Source: JALYTZ01 sp036559125 (GTDB lineage: Bacteria; Vulcanimicrobiota; Vulcanimicrobiia; Vulcanimicrobiales; Vulcanimicrobiaceae). From it: a stretch of DNA of 38,206 bases. Shown piece after piece: positions 16,423 to 24,359 of the stretch (its first letter is position 1; each line of letters starts with the position of its first letter). The notes beneath the pieces were generated by a model that was not told the origin of the DNA, made no database searches, and saw only the letters and a program-made list of their open reading frames with translations. The position numbers were made by a program, and so were the translations under genes. The DNA is taken from assembly GCA_036559125.1 (NCBI GenBank), contig DATBTT010000039.1, positions 1-38,206 of the forward strand. The letters run 5' to 3'.

Positions 16423-16950
16423 GTGCTTGTGGAATACCGCGGCAAGAAGCCGCGCGTTCATCCGTCCGCGTTCATCGCCCCAACCGCCGTGCTTATCGGG
16501 GACGTCGTCGTGGGAGCCGAATCGAGCATCTGGTTCGGGACCGTGATTCGCGGCGACAACGGACCGATTCGAATCGGCGAGCGTAGCTCGATTCAGGACA
16601 ACGCCGTCGTGCACGTGAGCGAGCACGGGCAAACGATCGTCGGTGACGACGTCACCGTTGGGCATTGCGCGGTCATGGAAGATTGCCGCATCGAAAACCG
16701 CGCGCTGATAGGGAGCAACGCCGTCATCCTTAATGGTGCGAGAGTCGGTGCCGGTTCGCTCGTCGCCGCCGGAAGTGTCGTCGGCGAACGCGCCGAGATT
16801 CCCGAGGGCGTACTCGCGGCCGGTTCGCCGGCCAAGGTCAAAAAGCCGATCGACGGCGAAGCCGCAACGTGGATTGGAATCAGCGCCGACGAATACGTGA
16901 AGCTCTCGCGCTCGTATCTCGCGCAGAATATCGGTTCGTCGCGCGATTAG
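16423..16950 (+). CDS. Gamma-carbonic-anhydrase-like left-handed beta-helix protein with altered metal site
   Basis: 175 aa of hexapeptide repeats (IGDVVV, IGERSS, VGDDVTVGHCAV, IGSNAVIL, VGAGSLVAAGSVV), typical of the gamma-carbonic anhydrase/YrdA family, with the usual C-terminal helix. Two of the three family zinc histidines are present (H64 in VVHVSEH, H81 in VGHCAV). The third, normally within LHGC, is replaced: here it reads MEDC, giving E86. The enzyme activity is therefore doubtful. Start is the GTG at 16423, which has GGAGG 8 nt upstream; a GTG at 16414 overlaps that site. The stop TAG directly abuts the dnaB stop on the other strand. Confidence 0.85.
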   Translation: MLVEYRGKKPRVHPSAFIAPTAVLIGDVVVGAESSIWFGTVIRGDNGPIRIGERSSIQDNAVVHVSEHGQTIVGDDVTVGHCAVMEDCRIENRALIGSNAVILNGARVGAGSLVAAGSVVGERAEIPEGVLAAGSPAKVKKPIDGEAATWIGISADEYVKLSRSYLAQNIGSSRD

Positions 16951-18318
16951 CTACTGCGGCGTCGGGTAATGCGACTCGTCGGCGTACGGAACGAACAGCG
17001 TAAACTCGCTGCGGAAGCGTAATTTGACGCTTCCGGTCGGACCGTTGCGATGCTTCGCGATGATGAACTCGGTGACGTCGGGTTCGGCGACTTCCTTGTT
17101 GTAATAGCCCTCGCGAAACAAAAACGCCACCAAATCGGCTTCTTGCTCGAGCGAACCCGAATCGCGCAAATCCGCGAGCATCGGGCGCTTATCGGTTCGC
17201 GCCTCGACGCCGCGATTGAGTTGCGCCAGACCAAAGATCGGCACACCAAGGTCCTTCGCCGTCGTTTTGAGCGTGCGGCAGATGACCGAAAGCTCTTCGT
17301 TGCGGTTGCTGGTTTTTGTCAGCACGCCCGGCTGCAGCAGCTGCAAGTAGTCCACGAAAACCGCAGAGAGTCCGTGCGCGGACTTGAGGCGGCGGCAACG
17401 GCTACGGATGTCCGATACCGAGAGCCCGCCCGAATCGTCGAGATAAATCGGCAGCTCGTTCAGGGTGCCCATCGCGTCGGAGATGCGCTCCCAGTGATGC
17501 GGCTTGATGTTGCCCCGCCGCATATCGTGCATGCTGATTTCGGCCTCGGCGCAGATCAAGCGCTGCACGAGTTCGTCGTTCGACATTTCGAGCGAGAAAA
17601 AGGCAACCGGATCGCTCTCCTCGCGGGCCGCGGCAACGGCCATGTTCAAGGCGAACGACGTTTTGCCCATACCCGGGCGGGCCGCCACGATGACGAAGTT
17701 GCCCGCCTGGAAACCGGTCGTCATCTCGTCGATGTCGCGAAAACCCGAAGTGAGCCCGGTACGTCCACCGCGGCTATGAAAGAGCTTGTCGATATGCTCG
17801 AACGCCGGTTTGAGCAACCGGTTCACGGGCACGAATTCGCCGTGCAGCTGGCGGCGGCCGACTTCGTACACGATCTGCTCGGAGCGGTCGAGCCCCCCGT
17901 CCACGTCTTCTTCGTTTTCGAAACCGATTTGTGAGATCAGAGTCCCCGCATGGATCAAGCCGCGAAGGACGGCCTTTTCGCGAACGATTTTCGCGTAGTA
18001 CGCGGCCGATGCGGCGGTTTGCACGGTATCCATGAGCGACGAAATATATGACAAGCCGCCGACGCGCTCGAGCGCATCGCGCCGCTTCAGTTCTTCGGCC
18101 AGCGTAATCTTGTCGAGCGGTTCGCCGCGGTCGTAGAGATGTTGCAGCGCGCCGTAGATCGTCTCGTGAACGTGCGCGTAGAAATCTTCGGGCTGCACGA
18201 TCTCGCCAACGATGCCCATGATCTCGCGATCGACGAGCAACGAGCCGAGCAAGGCCATCTCCGCCTCGAGATTCTGCGGCGGAATGCGATCGATCATGGG
18301 AAGGTTCGAGACGGTCAT
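16951..18318 (-). CDS. dnaB: Replicative DNA helicase DnaB
   Basis: 455-aa hexameric helicase that unwinds DNA at the replication fork. N-terminal DnaB domain about 10-115 (PPQNLEAEMALLGSLL), RecA-like ATPase with Walker A ARPGMGKTS at about 213-221 and Walker B AVFVDYLQLL with D323, and the conserved RPMLADLRDSGSLEQEAD segment. Length is normal. Last gene of rpsR-rplI-lonC-dnaB: its ATG overlaps the lonC stop by 4 bp (ATGA), so translation is probably coupled. Its stop codon abuts that of the opposing gamma-carbonic-anhydrase-like gene with no base between. Confidence 0.97.
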   Translation of the reverse strand: MTVSNLPMIDRIPPQNLEAEMALLGSLLVDREIMGIVGEIVQPEDFYAHVHETIYGALQHLYDRGEPLDKITLAEELKRRDALERVGGLSYISSLMDTVQTAASAAYYAKIVREKAVLRGLIHAGTLISQIGFENEEDVDGGLDRSEQIVYEVGRRQLHGEFVPVNRLLKPAFEHIDKLFHSRGGRTGLTSGFRDIDEMTTGFQAGNFVIVAARPGMGKTSFALNMAVAAAREESDPVAFFSLEMSNDELVQRLICAEAEISMHDMRRGNIKPHHWERISDAMGTLNELPIYLDDSGGLSVSDIRSRCRRLKSAHGLSAVFVDYLQLLQPGVLTKTSNRNEELSVICRTLKTTAKDLGVPIFGLAQLNRGVEARTDKRPMLADLRDSGSLEQEADLVAFLFREGYYNKEVAEPDVTEFIIAKHRNGPTGSVKLRFRSEFTLFVPYADESHYPTPQ

Positions 18319-20270
18319 GCTCGACCTGAACTGCGCCGCGCGCGAGGAGAGCGCCTTGTGGATTTCTTGTGGAGATCTAACGCGCGGAACGCCTGCTCGA
18401 CCGACGTTACCGGAATGACGTCGATTCCGGCCAGGGATACGTTGATTTCGCGCACGTTTTCCTTCGGCACGACGATTGCGCGCATGCCGGCCTGCCGGGC
18501 CGCGTATAACTTTTCGATAATTCCACCCACCGGGCGCACCTTGCCCTGAATCGAGAGTTCGCCCGTGATCGCCAAATCTTGCGGAACCGGCGTGCGCGTA
18601 AGCGCCGAGTACAGACCCAAGAAAATCGCCAATCCCGCCGACGGACCGTCGATGTTGCCGCCGCCGATGATGTTGATGTGGAGATCGTAGTTGGCGGTGT
18701 CGAGCCCGGCTACCGCGCGCAGCACCGCCGCGGCGTTGAACACGCTGTCTTTGGCCATCGTGCCGGCGGCATCGTTGAATCGAACGCTGCCTTTTCCGGG
18801 TTGTGCCGCCGGAAATGCGACGGCTTCTATTTCGATAATGCTTCCCAAATAGTGCAAGACGCCCAGACCGAACGTCTTGCCGATCTCTCGCGTTGCGCGT
18901 CCTTTAACGATGGTGTGCTGAACCAACCGGCTGGCTTGCACGACTGCGCGTACGTCGTCTTCGGCGATCGTGACCGGGCGTTGGTCGCCGGCCCTATAAA
19001 GCGCTTGTCCGTACGCGTCGGCGACGATCTGCACGGCCTTGCGGCCCTCGATCGTGTACGATGCGATCGATTGCGGAACGCCGCGCACCGCTTTGGCGCC
19101 GAGGCGTTTGATCGCGCCGGTGACGATCGAAACGATCTGCGATTGCGTGAGCGGCTCGAAATAGACAGCCGCGCAGCGCGACCGGATCGCCGGATCGATG
19201 TCTTCGGGCTCGCGCGTGGTCGCGCCGATCAAAATAAAATCGGCCGGTGCGCCTTCGGCAAAGAGCTTTTTTATATATGCCGGAACGTTAGGCGCCGATT
19301 CGTCATAGTACGACGACTCGAACGTCACGCGTTTATCTTCCAGCACTTTCAACAAACGCGTTTGCAGTAAGACGTCCATTTCGCCGATCTCGTCGATAAA
19401 GAGCACGCCGCCGTGCGCCCTCGTAACCAGACCGAGTTTGGGCTCGGGGATCCCCGAATCGGCGAATTCGCGCCGGCTGCCCTGATAGATCGGATCGTGC
19501 ACGCTGCCCAAAAGTGGATTGGTCGTTTCACGCGGGTCCCACCGTAGCGTCGTCCCACTCGCCTCGACGAACGGCGAGTCTTTGGCGAACGGCGTGTAGG
19601 CGCGGGCCTTTGCAACTTCCAGCGCGAGGCGGGCGACCGTCGTCTTGCCGACGCCGGGCGGGCCGTATAGAATTACGTGCTGCGGATAGGGCGAGGAAAT
19701 TTTAGCGAGCAGCGAGCGAATCGCTGCCTCTTGTCCGACGATTTCCTTGAGCGACTGAGGGCGCAGTAATTGGAGGGCCGAGGCCGCAAGCCCCCGCGCT
19801 TCGAGCGCTTCCAGTTGCTCGAGTTTGCGTTGAGTCGCCGGCGTCTCGGGGCCGGTATCTTCGCGCAACGCTTCGAGCTTGAGATCCTTGAGATAGTCTT
19901 GATGGCGCTCGATCATCTTCGTGTTGATCTTGCGTTCGATCGAGTCTTCAACGTTGCGTTGTGCGATCGAATCTGCTAGTTGCTCCTCGATCTCGCCGAT
20001 GACGCGGCGGAACTGCGCCCGGCCGGTGACGCGCTCGAGCGTCGGGTCCTCGAAAACCAAGCGTTGCAACGCGCAAATGCGGTCGGGCAAAGCCTGCGAC
20101 CGCATCATTTTCAACGCATTCATTTTTCCGGCGCGCAGCACGAGCTTATCCGCACCGATCGTGCTGGCGAGCACGTCGTACAGGGCTGCGACGTAACGAC
20201 TTATTTCATCTTCGCTGCTGAACTTGCGGCGAAAACGCGTTACGTACGGATTCTCCCCAGTGCTCGCCAA
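18315..20270 (-). CDS. lonC: ATP-dependent Lon-family protease (LonC-type)
   Basis: 651-aa AAA+ protease. Residues about 1-170 form a helical N-region without a standard Lon LAN domain; Walker A GPPGVGKT at 203-210, Walker B LFIDEIGE at 290-297, arginine-finger region AIRSRCAAV at about 361-369, then the Lon proteolytic domain (about 460-640) with catalytic serine in DGPSAG (S544) and lysine in GGIIEK (K587). The absence of the LAN domain and the position between rplI and dnaB match the LonC group known in Firmicutes. The start is a TTG 9 nt after the rplI stop with no clear ribosome binding site; no ATG fits better. The C-terminus is arginine and serine rich. Confidence 0.9.
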   Translation of the reverse strand: MASTGENPYVTRFRRKFSSEDEISRYVAALYDVLASTIGADKLVLRAGKMNALKMMRSQALPDRICALQRLVFEDPTLERVTGRAQFRRVIGEIEEQLADSIAQRNVEDSIERKINTKMIERHQDYLKDLKLEALREDTGPETPATQRKLEQLEALEARGLAASALQLLRPQSLKEIVGQEAAIRSLLAKISSPYPQHVILYGPPGVGKTTVARLALEVAKARAYTPFAKDSPFVEASGTTLRWDPRETTNPLLGSVHDPIYQGSRREFADSGIPEPKLGLVTRAHGGVLFIDEIGEMDVLLQTRLLKVLEDKRVTFESSYYDESAPNVPAYIKKLFAEGAPADFILIGATTREPEDIDPAIRSRCAAVYFEPLTQSQIVSIVTGAIKRLGAKAVRGVPQSIASYTIEGRKAVQIVADAYGQALYRAGDQRPVTIAEDDVRAVVQASRLVQHTIVKGRATREIGKTFGLGVLHYLGSIIEIEAVAFPAAQPGKGSVRFNDAAGTMAKDSVFNAAAVLRAVAGLDTANYDLHINIIGGGNIDGPSAGLAIFLGLYSALTRTPVPQDLAITGELSIQGKVRPVGGIIEKLYAARQAGMRAIVVPKENVREINVSLAGIDVIPVTSVEQAFRALDLHKKSTRRSPRARRSSGRA

Positions 20271-20279
20271 GGCGCTCGC

Positions 20280-20726
20280 TTAAGCGGAGACGACGGTGAC
20301 TGAGGTCTTCGCGACGATGTTTTTTCCCACTCGAATTTCGACGGGATAGGTCCCGAGCGCTTTGATCGACGCTTTGATTTCGATCTTGTGTTTGTCCAGC
20401 GAGATCGAAAGGCTTTGCGCGATCGCGTCGGCGATGTCGGCGTTGGTCACCGCGCCGAACAATTTACCGTTGCCGCCCGCTTTTGCGCGGACGGAGACCG
20501 GCTTGCTTTCCAACAGCGTCGCAAGTTCTTTGGTTTCGGCGAGCGCCTGCGCGTCGCGCTTGTCCTGCGCTTTCTTCTGCTCGTCGAGAACGGCGAGAGC
20601 GCCCTTGCTCGCCTCGGTCGCGAGACTACGCGGCAATAAGAAATTGCGCGCGTACCCCTCCGCGACGTCGACGACGGCGCCTCTCTTCCCAAGCGCCTTG
20701 ATATCGCCTAGCAAAATTACCTTCAC
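20280..20726 (-). CDS. rplI: 50S ribosomal protein L9
   Basis: 148 aa. The N-terminal domain has the L9 signature MKVILLGDIKALGKRG and GYARNFLLPRSLA, followed by the long connecting helix (about 40-75) and the C-terminal domain with KLFGAVTNADIADAI. GTG start at 20726 with AGGA 8 nt upstream. It follows rpsR by 9 nt and precedes lonC by 9 nt. Confidence 0.97.
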   Translation of the reverse strand: MKVILLGDIKALGKRGAVVDVAEGYARNFLLPRSLATEASKGALAVLDEQKKAQDKRDAQALAETKELATLLESKPVSVRAKAGGNGKLFGAVTNADIADAIAQSLSISLDKHKIEIKASIKALGTYPVEIRVGKNIVAKTSVTVVSA

Positions 20727-20735
20727 GCGTTATTC

Positions 20736-20987
20736 CTACTCCGTGACGAACGGCAGGAATGCAATCACGCGCGCGCGTTTGACGGCAACGGTCAGCAATC
20801 GCTGATGCCGGGCGCAGTTACCGGAGATGCGCCGGGGCAGAATCTTGCCGCGCTCGGAGACGTACTTCTTGAGGCGCATGACGTCTTTATAGTTGATGTC
20901 CAGGGATTTCTCGACGCAAAACGTGCATGGTTTGCGCTTGGTGCGGCGCTCTTTGGGCGCGCGCTTGGTCTTGGTCTTTGTAGCCAC
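20736..20987 (-). CDS. rpsR: 30S ribosomal protein S18
   Basis: 83 aa, with the S18 core KKYVSERGKILPRRISGNCA and a zinc-type set CTFC (C21, C24) and CARH (C58, H61), as in zinc-binding S18 proteins. The GTG at 20987 is chosen: AAAGGA lies 6 nt upstream and the basic N-terminus begins there; the longer open frame would cross the structured leader. The usual neighbours rpsF and ssb are not upstream; instead there is a 298-nt non-coding stretch and then glnA. Confidence 0.96.
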   Translation of the reverse strand: MATKTKTKRAPKERRTKRKPCTFCVEKSLDINYKDVMRLKKYVSERGKILPRRISGNCARHQRLLTVAVKRARVIAFLPFVTE

Positions 20988-21073
20988 TGTAGTCCTTTCA
21001 CTAGGTGGTTGATGGTCGTGTCGCTTCTTGGCGCACAACCCTAGCGAAGTGCGATCGCTGACCGAAAGCACTA

Positions 21074-21090
21074 CCGGACCCGAAGTCCGG
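21074..21090 (-). promoter_or_regulatory. Stable hairpin in the rpsR leader
   Basis: CCGGAC/GTCCGG, a perfect 6-bp stem with loop UUCGG on the minus strand, lying 87 nt upstream of the rpsR start. Confidence 0.6.
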
Positions 21091-21113
21091 ACTTTTGTTC
21101 CTCGCAGAAAGAA

Positions 21114-21187
21114 AGCCGCCCAGCCTGTAGGCGACTCGCTGTGAGAGGATCGTCCTCCTGGACCCATCAGGGCCCCGAGGGACAGCG
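21114..21187 (-). ncRNA. Structured 5' leader of the rpsR operon: three-way junction plus terminator-like hairpin
   Basis: On the minus strand, in order: CGCUGU (21187-21182) pairs with ACAGCG (21142-21137), closing two inner hairpins, GGGCCC-ugau-GGGUCC (21175-21160) and GAGGA-cga-UCCUC (21157-21145). Directly after comes AGUCGCC (21136-21130) with GGCGGCU (21120-21114), loop of 9, followed by UUCUUUCU. The stems of the GGGCCC and terminator-like hairpins each hold one G-U pair that would be an A-C mismatch on the other strand, so the RNA is read in the minus direction. I cannot match it to a known riboswitch or ribosomal leader. The downstream hairpin plus U-rich stretch suggests attenuation of the operon. 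Confidence 0.55.
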
Positions 21188-21190
21188 CCT

Positions 21191-21199
21191 ATGATAGCA
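21191..21199 (-). promoter_or_regulatory. Candidate extended -10 promoter for the rpsR operon
   Basis: TGCTATCAT on the minus strand is a TGn-extended -10 (TATCAT, five of six matches to TATAAT). The -35 region at 17 nt is weak. Transcription would begin near 21184-21187, that is at the first base of the three-way-junction leader. Confidence 0.45.
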
Positions 21200-21285
21200 C
21201 GAGTCGCCCGGAGCTTCTACCCCCTGCGCGGCAGGCCGCGGTCGGCGTCGGGCGGCCTACGGAGCAAGCGAGCTTTAGGTAGACC

Positions 21286-22716
21286 CTAGAACAGGTTCCA
21301 GAGATATTGATTGTAGACTTCGTGGTGGTACTGCACCTCCTGCGCCTTCACGAAGGTGCCCAGGAGCCGTGGGCAGCGATCGGCACTCGCCTGTTTGAGA
21401 TCGGCGTAGCGCGATTTTACGTCATCGCCAAGGAGCGTGGTCGTCCATGTTGCGTTACGAAAATGGTCGATCGCGTCGTAAATATTGCCGGGCAAATACC
21501 GGTCGGCTTGGCGCAGATTTTTGACGTCGCTGATGGTGCCTTCGAGGCCGGTCTGAAATACCGCGAGCATCACCATGTACGGGTTGGCGTCCGGTGAAAC
21601 GGAGCGAACCTCGACGCGCGAACTGCGTTCGTTGCCGATCGGGATGCGAATCATGGAGCCGCGATCCACCGCCGACGCTTTTAGCTGATTGGGCGCCTCG
21701 AAGTGCGGGTCGAGCCGGCGATACGCGTTGACGCTCGCATTGAGCATCAAGCAAATGTCGTCGCCGTGCGTCAAAATACGATCGACGAACTTCCACGCGA
21801 ACGCGCTGAGTTGTTCGTCCCCTTTGGGATCCCAGAAGATATTTTTACCGTTCTTGCTCACCGAGACGTTTGTGTGCATGCCGCTGCCGTTCACGCCGAT
21901 TACGGGTTTCGGCAGGAAGCTCACGGTCATGCCCAACCGCGTGGCGACTTGTCGACAGATGAGCTTGTAGAGTTGGATCTGGTCGGCGGCCGCCACGACT
22001 TCGCCGTAGCTATAATTGATCTCGAATTGCGAAGGCGCGACCTCGGGATGGTCCTTCTCGTTTTGGAAGCCCATCGCGCGCTGCACCTCGGCGACCGTGT
22101 CGATGAAGGTTCGCAGCGGATCGCCCGGTAGCGAGTGGTAATAGCCGCCGGTATTGACGTATTCAAACTTTCCGGTTTCGTGGTACCGGCGCTCGGCGTC
22201 TAATCCTTGGAACAGAAACCCTTCGATTTCGTTAGCAGCGTTGAGCGTATAGCCGTCTTTTGCATAATGGTCCGCCGATAATTTCTTGAGTTTTCCGCGA
22301 ATGTCGCCCGCAAACGGCGAGCCGTCGCGATCGATGACGTCGCCGAAGACCAGGACCTTCCCCGGTCCAAAAACGTCGGCCGGCGCCCAATAGAACGAGC
22401 TCCAATCGAGAAACAAACGCAAATCGCTCTCGCGTTGCGGGGTGAAACCTCGAATCGACGAGCCGTCGAACGTAAGATTGTCGCTAGCGCCGAGCAGAAA
22501 CTTTTTGTCGTAGTCCAGCATGTGCAGCCGGCCCTCGAGATCGCTGAACAATACCGTGACCGCTTTGATGCGATTCTCCTCGGACAGATACTTTAGCCGC
22601 TGTTCTTGTATCTTGTGCCCGGGCACGCGGTCTTTGCGCTGCTGCTTGGCGGCCAAATTCAACTCTTCGAGTTCGCCGTACGAGAGCGTGAGGAAATCGC
22701 GCAGTTCAGTGGGCAT
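21286..22716 (-). CDS. glnA: Glutamine synthetase, type I
   Basis: 476 aa, condenses glutamate and ammonia to glutamine with ATP in the cytoplasm. Visible motifs: TFDGSSIRGF in the N-terminal beta-grasp, FQNEKDHPEVAPSQFEI as the metal/ammonia site, NGSGMHTN, NERSSRVEVR and DANPYMVMLA. Length suits GSI. The adenylylation loop is not a normal NLYDLP: the corresponding stretch reads ADRYLPGNIYDA, so control by adenylylation is unlikely. The ATG at 22716 has only a distant GGAGAG upstream. Confidence 0.93.
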   Translation of the reverse strand: MPTELRDFLTLSYGELEELNLAAKQQRKDRVPGHKIQEQRLKYLSEENRIKAVTVLFSDLEGRLHMLDYDKKFLLGASDNLTFDGSSIRGFTPQRESDLRLFLDWSSFYWAPADVFGPGKVLVFGDVIDRDGSPFAGDIRGKLKKLSADHYAKDGYTLNAANEIEGFLFQGLDAERRYHETGKFEYVNTGGYYHSLPGDPLRTFIDTVAEVQRAMGFQNEKDHPEVAPSQFEINYSYGEVVAAADQIQLYKLICRQVATRLGMTVSFLPKPVIGVNGSGMHTNVSVSKNGKNIFWDPKGDEQLSAFAWKFVDRILTHGDDICLMLNASVNAYRRLDPHFEAPNQLKASAVDRGSMIRIPIGNERSSRVEVRSVSPDANPYMVMLAVFQTGLEGTISDVKNLRQADRYLPGNIYDAIDHFRNATWTTTLLGDDVKSRYADLKQASADRCPRLLGTFVKAQEVQYHHEVYNQYLWNLF

Positions 22717-22817
22717 AGGTCGTTTTTTGCTCTCCGTAGTTTGGCCGGAATATACGTCAGGGGCTGCAGGATGGTTTGCACTTTGAGGGCCAACTCCTCG
22801 GCCGCCGGCCCGCCATT

Positions 22818-22886
22818 CATCCCGAGCCCGTCGAGGGACACCACGCGATGAGCCCTTTCGACACGCTTCGGCTGGACGAAGGGGCG
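22818..22886. repeat. Degenerate dispersed repeat between glnA and the cupin gene
   Basis: catcccgagcccgtcgaggg and, 30 bases on, cctttcgacacgcttcggct resemble the two halves of the dispersed element, but with several changes. The remaining 22717-22890 stretch shows nothing else. Confidence 0.5.
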
Positions 22887-22890
22887 CGGG

Positions 22891-23370
22891 TTATTCTTCG
22901 CCGTCGAAGTAGTCGAGCGGCTCGGAACGTATTAGCCTACGTTCGGGTGAACGGACAGTCCATTTTTTACTGTCGGGGTAATAGTTCGATTCGCCGATCG
23001 GATTATCGGCGACCACGTATAATATGAGATTCTCCGAACCGGCGTTTGAAATCTGGTGCGCTTCACCCGGCTTAAAAATAAACGCATCGCCGGATTCGAT
23101 CGGGGTCGTTCCATCCTCGTGGCGAACGATGCCGCTGCCCGAAATCACGTGATAGAATTCCCATTGCACGCTGTGGGAATGATAGGGGTACGGTGTTGCG
23201 CCGGGCGAGATGCGGCAAATTTCGACGTCGAACGGATGGCGCTCGTTCAAATCCATCGACTGCGGCTTGCGTCCCAGCGCTTCGGATACTTGCTTGCCTG
23301 CACCGGAAAACTTCCCGCGCGGCGACGACCACGTCAATTCTTCAATATCGTTCGTATTGATCTTACGCAC
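22891..23370 (-). CDS. Cupin-domain protein
   Basis: 159 aa, a single conserved beta-barrel cupin. Both motifs are complete: H64-x-H66-x4-E71-x6-G78 (PYHSHSVQWEFYHVISG) and G94-D95-x5-P101-x3-H105-x3-N109 (GDAFIFKPGEAHQISN), so it should bind a divalent metal. Substrate unknown. Start is GTG 23370, with GGAG 8 nt upstream. It may be transcribed before glnA on the same strand, but 174 nt with a repeat lie between. Confidence 0.85.
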   Translation of the reverse strand: MRKINTNDIEELTWSSPRGKFSGAGKQVSEALGRKPQSMDLNERHPFDVEICRISPGATPYPYHSHSVQWEFYHVISGSGIVRHEDGTTPIESGDAFIFKPGEAHQISNAGSENLILYVVADNPIGESNYYPDSKKWTVRSPERRLIRSEPLDYFDGEE

Positions 23371-23456
23371 AATTGTCGCTCCTTAGCTGAGTTCGAAAGA
23401 AAAGCCGTCAAGTAGGGCGGGGCTTGCCGGAACCTGCGATACGTCCACGTCACACA

Positions 23457-24308
23457 ATGGATGGAACGAACGGAACGCCACCTGCGTTAACGCAAGCGTA
23501 TATGAAGATGCTCAATAAGGTTCCGGAGATAACGATATTTTTCTGGATCATCAAAGTTTTGGCGACCACCGTCGGCGAGACTGCAGCAGATTTTCTCTCA
23601 ACGACGCTGCACCTCGGGCTAGTCACCACGTCGTACGTTATGAGCGCGGTGTTTTTGATAGCCCTCTTCATCCAGCTTAGATCCAAAAAGTATATTCCGT
23701 CAATTTATTGGACCGTTGTCGTTTTCATCAGCGTCGTCGGTACGCTCATCTCGGATAATTTGGTCGATAACTTAGGCATCAGCCTGACGACGACCACCAT
23801 ACTCTTTGGCTCGATCTTAGCGGTGGTGTTTGCGACGTGGTGGCTGAGCGAAAAAACGCTATCGGTTCATACCATCTCGACGACCAAGCGAGAACTCTTC
23901 TATTGGGCGGCCATCTTGTTTACGTTCGCGCTGGGCACGTCGGCCGGAGATCTCGTGTCGGAAGCTTCCGGTTTAGGCTACGCGCTGTCGGCATTCATGT
24001 TTGCCGGATTGATCGGACTAACGGCCTTCGCCTACTATGCCTTTAAAATCAATGGCGTGCTGGCGTTTTGGATCGCATACATCTTGACGCGCCCGCTCGG
24101 TGCATCCATGGGCGACTTGCTTTCGCAGCCGGTTACCGCAGGCGGCCTAGGTTTAGGAACGTCGATAACAAGCTTCGTCTTTCTCGTCACGATCGTCGGT
24201 TTGGTCGTGTACCTAACGATAAGCGGAAGAGACCGGACAGCAGTCGCGGGCCACTTGGAAAAACCTACAGCCCGCAGACGCGACGAAGAGGCTCTGGAAC
24301 CAATCTAA
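23457..24308 (+). CDS. Membrane protein of the COG4705 family
   Basis: 283 aa with about eight hydrophobic helices. The opening KVPEITIFFWIIKVLATTVG followed by ETAADFL, and the later repetition TFALGTSAGDLVSEASGLGY, match the uncharacterised COG4705 family, which is built from two repeats. Function unknown. Start is uncertain: TTG 23424, ATG 23457 or ATG 23502, none with a clear ribosome binding site. It is divergent from the cupin gene and followed by a tandem repeat. Confidence 0.85.
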   Translation: MDGTNGTPPALTQAYMKMLNKVPEITIFFWIIKVLATTVGETAADFLSTTLHLGLVTTSYVMSAVFLIALFIQLRSKKYIPSIYWTVVVFISVVGTLISDNLVDNLGISLTTTTILFGSILAVVFATWWLSEKTLSVHTISTTKRELFYWAAILFTFALGTSAGDLVSEASGLGYALSAFMFAGLIGLTAFAYYAFKINGVLAFWIAYILTRPLGASMGDLLSQPVTAGGLGLGTSITSFVFLVTIVGLVVYLTISGRDRTAVAGHLEKPTARRRDEEALEPI

Positions 24309-24311
24309 GCA

Positions 24312-24359
24312 CCCCGTCAGGGTGAGCCTCTCGAAGGGTCGTCCTTCGACAGGCTCAGG
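24312..24359. repeat. Dispersed inverted-repeat element, first part of the array
   Basis: ccccgtcagggtgagcctc and then ccttcgacaggctcaggatg form one copy of the dispersed element, in inverted-repeat arrangement. The tandem array continues from its last bases. Confidence 0.8.

Noticed and set aside
16124..16423. 100-aa forward open frame over the 89-aa gene
   Set aside because: The minus-strand frame has normal amino-acid composition; the forward one looks like its shadow.
21030..21136. RNase P RNA, suggested by GAGGAAcaaAAGTCCGGACT on the minus strand
   Set aside because: It matches the conserved GAGGAAAGUCCGGACU core with a 3-nt insertion, but the remaining required structure and 3' signature (ACAGAAA) are missing in the ~100 nt before rpsR.
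20988..21167. N-terminal extension of rpsR starting at 21167
   Set aside because: The extension crosses the structured leader, has no S18 similarity, and a good ribosome binding site precedes the GTG at 20987.
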